Below, in pieces: positions 55,452 through 64,000 of a DNA stretch of 64,000 nt (positions are counted from its first letter, which is position 1; the number at the start of each line of letters is the position of its first letter). Where the stretch lies: contig JAUEPE010000036.1 of the NCBI GenBank assembly GCA_030403585.1, positions 1 through 64,000 on the forward strand, given 5' to 3'. Below the pieces are notes generated by a model. That model was not told the origin of the DNA. It worked only from the letters and a program-made list of their open reading frames with translations, and searched no databases. Both the position numbers and the translations under genes were made by a program. The DNA is from Frankia sp. RB7 (GTDB lineage Bacteria; Pseudomonadota; Alphaproteobacteria; Rhizobiales; Xanthobacteraceae).

Positions 55452-56318
55452 CTATCGATTCGTCCCAAAGATCTTCCGCGCCTCGGCGGGGCTTGCGATG
55501 TCGCGGCCGGCGCGGCGGGCGCAGGCGGCGATGGCTTCGATCAGTTGGCCGTTCGACGTCACCTTCTTGCCGTCGGCGAGATAGAAGGCGTCCTCGAGAC
55601 CCGTGCGGAGGTGACCACCAAGCTCGGCGCAACGCTTGTGCAGCGGCCAGATCTCTTCACGACCGATCGCTGTCACCTGGAAATGCGCTTCGGGGCGCTT
55701 CAGCTTGATCAGGATCGGCAGGAGATCGGGATCCGACGGCATCCCCGAAGCGACGCCCATCACAAAATTGTATTCGAGCGGACCTTTGTACATGCCGACC
55801 TGGTGGTACATGCCGACACAGCGGACGATGCCGACGTCGAAACATTCGAACTCGGGGATGGTGCCGACCGCGTTCATGACGTCGAGATAGTCCTTCACTT
55901 TCTCCACGGCGTTGTCGAACATCATCGGTGGCCAGGCCCAGCTATTGTCGGCCTTCACCTTCAGATAATTCAGCGAGCCGGCGTTGCAGGCGGCGATCTC
56001 CGGCCTGGTCTCGCGGATGCAGTCGAGCGCACCGGAGTAGTTCGGGCCTGAGACGCCCGAGGTATGATTGATGATCACGCCGGGGCAGGCTTCGCGGATC
56101 GCCTGCTGGATCTCCTTGCTGACGGCGACCTCCCAGGACGGCAGATGCCCCTTGTTCGGCGCCTGCTGGCGCAGATGGATGTGCATGACGGACGCACCCG
56201 CATCGAACGCAGCCTTGGCCTCGCGCGCCATCTGCTCGGGCGTCACAGGCACGTTGTGCTGCTTCGGGTCGGTGAGCACGCCGTTCAGCGCGCAGGTGAT
56301 GACGGCCTTGTCGCTCAT
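55452..56318 (-). CDS. BKACE-family (3-keto-5-aminohexanoate cleavage) protein
   Basis: 288 residues from the ATG of 'MSDKAVITCALNGVLTD'. The family zinc site is visible in 'ASVMHIHLRQ' (His-x-His), with 'INHTSGVSG' and 'HLRTGLEDAFYL' downstream. BKACE enzymes condense a beta-keto acid with acetyl-CoA to give acetoacetate and a shorter acyl-CoA; the accepted keto acid varies widely. It sits upstream of the carboxylase genes on the same strand, so the two probably act in one pathway. A longer GTG start (56336) is possible. Confidence 0.9.
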   Translation of the reverse strand: MSDKAVITCALNGVLTDPKQHNVPVTPEQMAREAKAAFDAGASVMHIHLRQQAPNKGHLPSWEVAVSKEIQQAIREACPGVIINHTSGVSGPNYSGALDCIRETRPEIAACNAGSLNYLKVKADNSWAWPPMMFDNAVEKVKDYLDVMNAVGTIPEFECFDVGIVRCVGMYHQVGMYKGPLEYNFVMGVASGMPSDPDLLPILIKLKRPEAHFQVTAIGREEIWPLHKRCAELGGHLRTGLEDAFYLADGKKVTSNGQLIEAIAACARRAGRDIASPAEARKIFGTNR

Positions 56319-56414
56319 ACCACTGATGTCTCGCACGTTGATAATTCAACGGTTGCGATCATGTGATGCGCGGGATGCGGCTTCTTGCGCGGAGAAGCTG
56401 GAAAACGAGATGCC

Positions 56415-56526
56415 GTAGGGTGGGTTAGCCCTGCGGCTGCGCGAAGCGCAGTCCGCTGGCGTAACCCACCTCTTTGGTTTCCGCGGAGACAGGAGTGGTG
56501 GGTTACGCTTCGCTAACCCACCCTAC
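56415..56526. repeat. Palindromic repeat, 'GTAGGGTGGGTTA' family
   Basis: Arms GTAGGGTGGGTTAG and CTAACCCACCCTAC bound it; inside, 'TGGCGTAACCCACC' and 'GGTGGGTTACGC' form a second pair and CTGCGG-CTGCGCGAAGCGCAG a third. It lies upstream of the BKACE gene, next to the 3' end of the AraC-type gene. Confidence 0.85.
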
Positions 56527-56535
56527 GAGAGCACT

Positions 56536-57336
56536 CTACGATGCTTCCGCGAGCCGCACCGTCTCGCTGCTGCGATAGATCGCAAGATCGCGCGAGCCGA
56601 CGAAGATCGCGCGCGGCTTTAATCCGTAAAAGCGGCGGATCGAATGGCTGAAATGGGTGCTATCCGGATAGCCGATGTCTTGCGCGAGATGAGCGAGATT
56701 GAGGTCCTGGTTGGCGAAGTGCAGCAGATGCCGCGCGCGCTTCCAGGCCCGGAACGAGCGGAACGAGATGCCGGTCTCTTCCTTGAACAGATGCAGGAAG
56801 CGCGAGGCTGAAAGACCAGCTTCGGCCGCGCAGGTATCCGCGGTGACGGGCTCGCCGGTGAAGCGCCCGATGCGAGCGACAGCGCGCGTGACACGCGGAT
56901 CGAGCACCCGGCGCGGCAGCGCCTCGCCAAAACACATCTCGTCGAACTCGGCTGTGTTGATGTCGCCGTAGCGGCGGTGGCGCAGCAGCGTATAGGCGGC
57001 GAGAATCTTGCGGGCATAGACCGCCCGATCGGGTCCCATCAATCGCTGGGCCAAGGCCTCGATCACGCCATCCGGCATGCTCTCCGGCTCCAGCGTAACG
57101 CTGATTGCAGTGCGGTAGTCGCTGGCAATGGAATGCCGCTGGTTCGGCAGGGTGACGAACAATTCGGCAGTCGCGAGGACGTCATCGATGGTCAGATGCA
57201 GGTTGCCCTTCACCGCGACATAAACGTGGCAACAACCTGGGGTCCGCTTGCGGGGCCTGCCGAGCAGGCCCGCATAGAAGACCCGCTCCGGCGTGATCAG
57301 CATCAAATGGTCGGATTCGCGACCTTTATCTTCCAT
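56536..57336 (-). CDS. AraC-family transcriptional regulator
   Basis: 266 residues. An N-terminal cupin-like sensing domain (about 1-110) precedes the two-helix-turn-helix AraC domain (about 160-260): 'CAAEAGLSASRFLHLFKEETGISFRSFRAWKRAR' and 'LAQDIGYPDSTHFSHSIRRFYGL'. It lies on the same strand between the GST and BKACE genes and is the only regulator of this block, so control of the carboxylase/BKACE genes is a reasonable inference. Confidence 0.93.
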   Translation of the reverse strand: MEDKGRESDHLMLITPERVFYAGLLGRPRKRTPGCCHVYVAVKGNLHLTIDDVLATAELFVTLPNQRHSIASDYRTAISVTLEPESMPDGVIEALAQRLMGPDRAVYARKILAAYTLLRHRRYGDINTAEFDEMCFGEALPRRVLDPRVTRAVARIGRFTGEPVTADTCAAEAGLSASRFLHLFKEETGISFRSFRAWKRARHLLHFANQDLNLAHLAQDIGYPDSTHFSHSIRRFYGLKPRAIFVGSRDLAIYRSSETVRLAEAS

Positions 57337-57511
57337 TGGGTTCCTCCTCGCGCGACTCTTTGGCCGCTGCGGACGGAGGTCACCTTAGCGGAAATTTGGG
57401 CGCTGTCACGACGGGATAGCGCTGTCATGGAGCGCAAAAGATTACCATTCCGGGACGACGATCAGCCGTCCCGGAACCGCGATGAGACCGCAGTCCCATC
57501 CTGCGGAATGC

Positions 57512-58167
57512 TTACGCCCTCACGCGCGGCGCAACATTCTGCTCGGCGCCGGCCCTCTGCTCCGCGGCAACGGCGCGCTTGAAGCCATCGCGCTGCTGCA
57601 GGCGCGCCCAATAGGCTGCGACATTCGGGCCGAAATCCTTGGCGAGACCGATACTACCGGCCAACCGCAGCGCGTAACCAATGACAATGTCAGCGGCGGT
57701 GAAGCGGCCGGCGCACAAGGTCTCGGTATTCGCGGTCGCTGCCTCGACGGCGCGCAGCCGCCCCAGGAACCATTTGGCGTAGTCGGTGGCGACCTGCGGA
57801 TTGCGGCGCTCCTCCGGCTCGAGCTGGGTGTAGCGGAGCACCAGCGTTTGCGGGAAGGTTAACGTGGCGTCGCTGAAATACATCCAGTTCAGGAAGGCGC
57901 CATAGGCGGGATCCTCGGGGCTAACCATCAGCGGCGTCGGACCGTGCTTGACGCCGAGATAGTGGCAGATGCCGGAGGACTCCGTCATCTTGGTCTCGCC
58001 GTCGACCATGAAGGGAATCGTGCCCAGCGGATTGAGCGCGAGATATTCCTTCGCGAAGACCCGCGGCGGGAACGGCAGCATCTTCAGCTCATAAGGCAGC
58101 CCCATCTCCTCCAGCATCCAGAGCGGACGGAACGAGCGCGCGGCGTCGCAATGATAGAGCGTGATCA

Positions 58168-58168
<1 letters not shown>
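57512..58168 (-). CDS. Glutathione S-transferase family protein
   Basis: 218 residues. Thioredoxin-fold N-terminal domain ('ITLYHCDAARSFRPLWMLEEMGLPYELKML', 'NPLGTIPFMVDG', 'MTESSGICHYLG') with a probable catalytic Ser12, and an all-helical C-terminal domain ('FTAADIVIGYAL'). Its ATG shares a base with the stop of the upstream dehydrogenase (TGATG), so they are co-translated. Glutathione conjugation or isomerisation in the pathway is possible. Confidence 0.92.
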
Positions 58169-59331
<1,163 letters not shown>

Positions 59332-59342
59332 TTTGTCCCCTT

Positions 59343-59441
59343 CGTCATTCCGGGGCGCGCAAAGCGCGAACCCGGAATCCAGAGATGAGTCCTACAACAT
59401 CGAGATTCCGGGTTCGACGCTTCGCGTCGCCCCGGAATGAC
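59343..59441. repeat. Palindromic repeat, 'CGTCATTCC' family
   Basis: Starts CGTCATTCCGGGGCGCG and ends CGTCGCCCCGGAATGAC. Inner arms 'AACCCGGAATC' and 'GATTCCGGGTT' are exact complements. It lies between two same-strand dehydrogenase genes. Confidence 0.85.
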
Positions 59442-59448
59442 AGTGAGG

Positions 59449-60585
59449 TCACAGCCCCATCTGGCGGCTGGCGAGATCCTTCATGATCTCCTCGGTGCCG
59501 CCGCCGATGGCGTTGACCTTGACCTCGCGGTAGATGCGCTCGGCCTTGATGCCGCGCATGAAGCCGGCGCCGCCAAAAATCTGCACAGCTTCCGAGGCGC
59601 AGAACGCCATGGTCTGCGTCGCCTGGTTCTTCATCATGCAGATTTCGGCGACCGGGCTCTCGCCCTCCTCCAGCCGCCAGGCCAGCAGCTCCAGCATCGC
59701 TTGCGACGCTGCGACCTTCTGCGCCATGTCGACGATCTTGTGGCGGATGACCTGATGCTGGGCGAGCGGCTTGCCGAATGTCTTGCGTTCCTTGGCGTAG
59801 GCGACCGCCTCGTCGAGACAGACGCGGGCGAAGGCGGTACAGCCGGCCGCCATGCCCATGCGCTCGCTGTTGAAATTCTGCATGATGATCTTGAAGCCCT
59901 GCCCCTCCTCGCCGATCAGGTTTTCGGCGGGCACGCGGCAATCATCGAAATGCAAGGTCGCGGTGTCGGAGGCCCACCAGCCCATCTTCTTCAGCTTGGT
60001 GCGCGACAGGCCGGGCGTATCGCCCTCGATCAGGAGCAAGCTGACGCCGCCGGCGCCATCACCGCCGGTACGCACCGCGACGGTCAGATAATCGGCGCGC
60101 ATGCCCGAGGTGATGAAGGTCTTCTCGCCGCTCACGACGTAGTGATTGCCGTCGCGCCGCGCCCTGGTGCTCAGGTTTGCGACGTCTGAACCGCCACCCG
60201 GCTCGGTGATCGCGAGCGCGGAGATCTTCTCGCCGGCCAGCACCTGCGGCAGCACGCGCGCCTTGACCTCAGGCCGGGCCGCACGCGCGATCGGCGGTGA
60301 GCCGATGGTATGGCTCATCAGGCTGGCGCTGATGCCGCCGGCCCCGGCCCGCGCCAGCTCCTGGCTGGCCACGATCTTCATGAACTGGTCGGCGGCGATC
60401 CCGCCATATTCCTCAGGGAATCCGAGCCCCAACAGGCCGATCTCGGCCGCCTTGCGATAGAGCGCGCGGGGGAATTCGCCGGCTTCATCCCATTCATGGG
60501 CGAACGGCGCGATCTCCTTGTCGACGAAGCGGCGCATGACGTCGCGGAAGGCGACGTGCTCGGCGGTATAGAACGGGCTCGTCAT
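59449..60585 (-). CDS. Acyl-CoA dehydrogenase
   Basis: 378 residues from the ATG of 'MTSPFYTAEHVAF'. 'ALAITEPGGGSDVANLST' and 'KTFGKPLAQHQVIRHKIVDM' are family marks. The base appears to be Glu241 in 'NFNSERMGM', and the C-terminal site reads 'AIGGGTEEIM' without Glu, again like the branched-chain group. An in-frame ATG 39 nt upstream has no ribosome site. It is divergent from the acyl-CoA synthetase gene across 266 bp. Confidence 0.93.
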   Translation of the reverse strand: MTSPFYTAEHVAFRDVMRRFVDKEIAPFAHEWDEAGEFPRALYRKAAEIGLLGLGFPEEYGGIAADQFMKIVASQELARAGAGGISASLMSHTIGSPPIARAARPEVKARVLPQVLAGEKISALAITEPGGGSDVANLSTRARRDGNHYVVSGEKTFITSGMRADYLTVAVRTGGDGAGGVSLLLIEGDTPGLSRTKLKKMGWWASDTATLHFDDCRVPAENLIGEEGQGFKIIMQNFNSERMGMAAGCTAFARVCLDEAVAYAKERKTFGKPLAQHQVIRHKIVDMAQKVAASQAMLELLAWRLEEGESPVAEICMMKNQATQTMAFCASEAVQIFGGAGFMRGIKAERIYREVKVNAIGGGTEEIMKDLASRQMGL

Positions 60586-60851
60586 TGCATGCGCGCCTTC
60601 GACGACTCTCTTCGCGTCCACCATGGCCGGAACATTGGCGGCTCACTTGCGCCGAGTGGCTGGGTAGGGCGTGGCACCTCGCCGGCCCAAGACCTAGCAA
60701 CTCAACGCAAGACGATTTTCATCCCTCGCAGGCCAACTCCAGATCAAAAACGACTGTTGCACAAAACTCCGGCTGGCCTCCCAGGGCCATGCCGGGCATG
60801 GTGCACAGCAATAAAAAGGCAGGCGGCACAAGACCGCCGAGGGAGGGAGTG
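60586..60851. promoter_or_regulatory. Divergent promoter region
   Basis: 266 bp between a minus-strand dehydrogenase and a plus-strand acyl-CoA synthetase gene, with no open reading frame of its own. An A-rich stretch runs 60700-60765. Promoters for both directions are expected here; I could not pick convincing -35/-10 pairs. Confidence 0.45.
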
Positions 60852-62402
60852 TTGGCCGTTCGTTACTACGACTGGATCGTTCATCATGCGCGCCGCTCGC
60901 CTGGCAAGGTGGCGGCGATCGACCTCGCGAGCGAGCGCCGCTTCACGTATGCGCAGCTGGACGCCCGCGTCTCGCGCCTCGCCTCGTTCTTCCGCCACAC
61001 GCTGAAGATCTCACGCGGCGATCGCGTCGCGGTGCTGGCGCTGAACACGACCGATACGCTGGAGGTGCAGTTCGCCTGCGGACGGTTGGGCGCCGTCTTC
61101 GTGCCGTTGAACACCCGCCTCACCGTTCCCGAGCTTCAGTTCATCACCGGCGATTGCGCGCCGAAGGTGATGATCCACGACGCTGATCTGGCCGAGACGG
61201 CGCTCACTGTTGCAAAGCTATGCGGTGTTGCCACCAGCCTGCTGCTCGGCGCCGGCGGCGCTTATGAGGCCGGTATTGCGTCTGCCAAACCGCTCGACCG
61301 CGCCGAGGAGGTCACGCTCGATGACGTCTCGACCATCATGTACACCTCGGGCACGACGGGGCATCCGAAGGGCGCGACCATCACCCATGGCATGACCTTC
61401 TGGAATTGCGTCAATCTCGGCGGGCCCGCCTGCATCGGACCGTCCTCGGTGCTGCTCACCGTGCTGCCGCTGTTCCACACCGGCGGGCTGAATTGCTACA
61501 CCAATCCCGTGCTGCATGCCGGTGGCACCGTGATGATCATGCGCGCATTCGATCCCGGCGCGGCGCTTGGCCTGATCAACGATCCCGCGCAGGGCATCAA
61601 CGTGTTCTTCGGCGTGCCCGCCATCTACCAGTTCATGGCGCAGCAGCCGGCCTTCGCAACGACCGACCTTTCTCGATTGATCGTCTGCGGGGTCGGCGGC
61701 GCGCCGATGCCGGTGCCGCTGCTAAAGGTGTGGGAGGCGCGCGGCGTCGCCCTCCAGCAGGGCTACGGCATGACCGAGACCTCGCCGGCCGTGCTGGTGC
61801 TCGATCGCGAGGACGCGGCCCGCAAGGCCGGCTCCGCCGGCAAGCCGGTGCTGCACACCGAGGTCCGCATCGTCCGCCCCGACGGCAGCGATGCCGATGT
61901 CGGCGAGCTCGGTGAGCTCTGGGTCAAGGGACCGAACATCACGCCGGGCTACTGGAACAGGCCGGAGGCCAACAAATCCTCCTTCACCGACGGCTGGCTG
62001 CACACCGGCGATGCTACACGTGTGGACGATGAAGGCTTCTATTACATCGTCGACCGCTGGAAGGACATGTACATCTCGGGCGGCGAAAACGTCTATCCGG
62101 CCGAGGTTGAGAACGTCCTGCATCAGCTCAGCGCGATCGCGGAAGCGGCCGTGATCGGCATTCCCGATCCGCAATGGGGCGAGGTCGGCCTTGCCATCGT
62201 TGCTGTCAAACAGGGCCAGCGGTTGACCGAGGCCGATGTCTTTGCGCATTGCGCGGCCAATCTTGCGCGCTTCAAATGTCCGCGCCAGGTTCGCTTCGTC
62301 GATGCGCTGCCGCGCAACGCCACCGGCAAGATCCACAAGCCGACCTTGCGCAAGGAATTCTCGGTGAACTCGGAAGTCGACAAGAAGGTCGCCAACGCCT
62401 GA
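60852..62402 (+). CDS. AMP-dependent acyl-CoA synthetase (FadD-like)
   Basis: 516 residues from the TTG at 60852, which has GGGAGGGA about 4 nt upstream; the GTG directly before it is also possible. Motifs: 'TIMYTSGTTGHPKGA', 'QQGYGMTETSPAV', 'GWLHTGDATRVDDEGFYYIVDR' and 'RNATGKIHKPTLRKEF' with the catalytic Lys. It activates an acid to its CoA ester, probably feeding the divergent dehydrogenases and carboxylase. A terminator follows its stop. Confidence 0.94.
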   Translation: MAVRYYDWIVHHARRSPGKVAAIDLASERRFTYAQLDARVSRLASFFRHTLKISRGDRVAVLALNTTDTLEVQFACGRLGAVFVPLNTRLTVPELQFITGDCAPKVMIHDADLAETALTVAKLCGVATSLLLGAGGAYEAGIASAKPLDRAEEVTLDDVSTIMYTSGTTGHPKGATITHGMTFWNCVNLGGPACIGPSSVLLTVLPLFHTGGLNCYTNPVLHAGGTVMIMRAFDPGAALGLINDPAQGINVFFGVPAIYQFMAQQPAFATTDLSRLIVCGVGGAPMPVPLLKVWEARGVALQQGYGMTETSPAVLVLDREDAARKAGSAGKPVLHTEVRIVRPDGSDADVGELGELWVKGPNITPGYWNRPEANKSSFTDGWLHTGDATRVDDEGFYYIVDRWKDMYISGGENVYPAEVENVLHQLSAIAEAAVIGIPDPQWGEVGLAIVAVKQGQRLTEADVFAHCAANLARFKCPRQVRFVDALPRNATGKIHKPTLRKEFSVNSEVDKKVANA

Positions 62403-62405
62403 TCA

Positions 62406-62435
62406 AAGCGCCCCTCACGCGGGCGCTTCTTTGTT
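62406..62435 (+). terminator. Intrinsic terminator after the acyl-CoA synthetase gene
   Basis: AAGCGCCC (62406-62413) and GGGCGCTT (62421-62428) with a 7-nt loop, followed by CTTTGTTT. It may attenuate rather than block reading into the binding-protein gene. Confidence 0.7.
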
Positions 62436-62477
62436 TCTGACGTGCCTGTCTCCAACCAAGAAACCCAAGGAAATTTT

Positions 62478-63698
62478 ATGAAGAGGAAACTCTCCCTGCT
62501 CGCCGCTACGGCGGCCCTGGCATTGCTCACGGCCCAGGGCGCCCAGGCACAGAAGGCGTACGACACCGGCGTCACCGACACCGAGATCAAGCTCGGCAAT
62601 GTCGAGGCGTATTCGGGACCTGCTTCCGCCTACGGCGTCATCGGCAAGACCGAAGAAGCCTATTTCAAGATGATCAACGACCAGGGCGGCATCAACGGCC
62701 GCAAGATCAACTGGATCTCCTATGACGACGGCTACTCGCCGCCGAAGACGGTGGAGCAGATCCGCAAGCTGATCGAGAGCGACGAGGTCTTCCTGGTGTT
62801 CAACGCGCTGGGCACGCCGACCCAGACCGCCGTGCAGAAATATCACAACTCCAAGAAGGTGCCGCAGCTCTTCCTCGCCACCGGCGCCAGCAAGTGGAAC
62901 GATCCGCACAACTTCCCCTGGACCATGGGCTTCCAGCCGAGCTACCGCGTCGAGGCGCGGATCTTCGCAAAATACATCCTGAAGGAGAAGCCGGACGCGA
63001 AGGTCGCGATCTTCTATGCCAACGACGATTTCGGCAAAGACTACCTTGCCGGCATCAAGGACGTGTTCGGCGACAAGGCATCGAAGCTGATCGTGGCTGA
63101 AGAGAGTTACGAGACGTCGGAGCCATCGATCGATGCCCATATTGTCAAGGTCAAGGACACCGGCGCCGATACGTTCGTGAACATCGCGACCCCGAAATTC
63201 GCGGCGCAGGCCATCAAGAAGATCGCCGAGCTCGGCTGGAAGCCGATGCATCTGATGACCGACGTCTCGGTCTCGATCGGCGCGGTGATGAAGCCCGCCG
63301 GCCTCGAAGCCTCCGAAGGCGTGCTCTCGGCCGGTTACCTAAAGGACGCCTCGGATCCGCAGTGGAAGGACGATGCCGGCATGAAGAAGTTCATGACCTT
63401 CATCGAGAAGTACATGCCCGGCGCGAACATCTCGGACGCCAATCTGGTCTACGGCTATGCCGCGGCACAGACCATGGTGCAAGTGCTGAAGCAGGCGGGC
63501 GATAATCTCACCCGCGAGAACGTGATGAAGCAGGCCGCCAGCCTGAAGGACTTCACCCCAGACACGCTGATCCCGGGGATCACGATCAACACCTCGGCCA
63601 CCGACTTCGCGCCGATCGAGCAGCTCAAGATGTGGCGGTTCAAGAGCGGCCAGTGGGAGCTGTTCGGCCCCATCATCAGCGCCGAGCCGAGCGGCTAG
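62478..63698 (+). CDS. Branched-chain amino acid-type ABC substrate-binding protein (LivK-like)
   Basis: 406 residues with a signal peptide ending 'AQGAQAQ'. The mature start 'TGVTDTEIKLGNVEAYSGPASAYG' and 'FYANDDFGKDYLAGIKDVFG' belong to the periplasmic-binding-protein 6 family, in the branch often found beside acyl-CoA genes. AAGGA precedes the ATG at 62478. With no transport genes adjoining, it may capture the acid that the neighbouring synthetase activates; that is inference from position. Confidence 0.92.
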   Translation: MKRKLSLLAATAALALLTAQGAQAQKAYDTGVTDTEIKLGNVEAYSGPASAYGVIGKTEEAYFKMINDQGGINGRKINWISYDDGYSPPKTVEQIRKLIESDEVFLVFNALGTPTQTAVQKYHNSKKVPQLFLATGASKWNDPHNFPWTMGFQPSYRVEARIFAKYILKEKPDAKVAIFYANDDFGKDYLAGIKDVFGDKASKLIVAEESYETSEPSIDAHIVKVKDTGADTFVNIATPKFAAQAIKKIAELGWKPMHLMTDVSVSIGAVMKPAGLEASEGVLSAGYLKDASDPQWKDDAGMKKFMTFIEKYMPGANISDANLVYGYAAAQTMVQVLKQAGDNLTRENVMKQAASLKDFTPDTLIPGITINTSATDFAPIEQLKMWRFKSGQWELFGPIISAEPSG

Positions 63699-64000
63699 TT
63701 TCGATCAGACGCTACCGACACGCGCGAGATAGCGGCCGAAAGGCCGCTATCTTTTTGATCGCAATCGCACGCGTCCTGGTTCACATCGATGGTCACGACG
63801 GAGAGACCGAGACGACGCACATCGCCGACACCTCTGAGCACGGGGCAGGCCCATGCCAGGGTGGCGACGCCTGATCTTGGTAGATCCAGGTTCAGCGTGT
63901 AGCGGTCACAACCGATATCGATCGCGGCTGGATCCACACGCGCCCCATCGAGATAGAATTGCGTGCCGATCTTATCGAGCGGCGCACGCAGGGCGGGACT
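63695..64000 (-). CDS. 3' part of a gene of unknown function (runs off the window)
   Basis: An open frame of about 101 codons reads in from the right edge to a stop at 63695. The visible protein ('IGTQFYLDGARVDPAAIDIGCDRYTLNLDL', 'VRRLGLSVVTIDVNQD') is plausible but not recognised. The last dozen codons coincide with the strong hairpin at 63728-63756 and the stop overlaps that of the convergent binding-protein gene, so the true end may be fine or the frame may be spurious past the hairpin. Confidence 0.55.
   Translation of the reverse strand, partial: SPALRAPLDKIGTQFYLDGARVDPAAIDIGCDRYTLNLDLPRSGVATLAWACPVLRGVGDVRRLGLSVVTIDVNQDACDCDQKDSGLSAAISRVSVASDRN
63728..63756. terminator. Strong intrinsic terminator (probably bidirectional)
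   Basis: GATAGCGGCC-GAAA-GGCCGCTATC, a 10-bp perfect stem with a GAAA tetraloop, then TTTTT on the plus strand. It lies 30 nt after the LivK-like gene. Confidence 0.9.

Overview
The window looks like a chromosomal segment of a Bradyrhizobium-type alphaproteobacterium (order Hyphomicrobiales). The clues are high GC, dense solute-binding proteins and acyl-CoA genes, and many intergenic palindromic repeats of the sort that litter Bradyrhizobium genomes. This is inferred from style and protein resemblance, not from a database search. I see no rRNA, tRNA, insertion sequence, phage gene or CRISPR array. The 3' part of one gene runs off the right edge.

Left part (1-12.8 kb). A UgpB-like sugar/glycerol-phosphate binding protein is divergent from a tight operon: a DctP-type binding protein, a membrane histidine kinase, a receiver-DUF3369 histidine kinase and an OmpR-type regulator. 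No TRAP membrane subunits are present, so the binding protein is probably a periplasmic sensor. Then come an ECF sigma factor, a CcdA-like membrane protein with a periplasmic thioredoxin, a two-domain membrane protein of unknown role, an L,D-transpeptidase and an orphan amino-acid binding protein.

Middle (13-36 kb). A pair of acyl-CoA dehydrogenases faces a carboxymuconolactone-decarboxylase-like gene and a VOC gene, followed by two MFS genes, a prolyl-oligopeptidase-type peptidase and a DUF938 methyltransferase. A sulfur-oxidation island (soxX, soxY, soxZ, soxA, a soxK-like gene, soxB and a secreted DsrE-like protein) is followed by a persulfide dioxygenase-rhodanese fusion. No soxCD is present. 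Two more MFS genes and an AttEFGH-like ABC system (ATPase, fused double permease, AttH/CrtC-like secreted protein) follow, then a MAPEG protein.

Right part (37-64 kb). An orphan branched-chain-type binding protein and an RND efflux pump with its lipoprotein adaptor lie on the minus strand. An iron-containing alcohol dehydrogenase and an acyl-CoA synthetase precede a complete oligopeptide-type ABC operon. A minus-strand catabolic block follows: biotin-dependent acyl-CoA carboxylase alpha and beta, a BKACE-family enzyme, an AraC regulator, a GST and two more acyl-CoA dehydrogenases. A second acyl-CoA synthetase and a LivK-like binding protein are divergent from it. Together these look like uptake, CoA activation, dehydrogenation and carboxylation of an unidentified acid.

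At least seven kinds of palindromic repeat sit between genes. They fill every convergent gene junction longer than about 20 bp.
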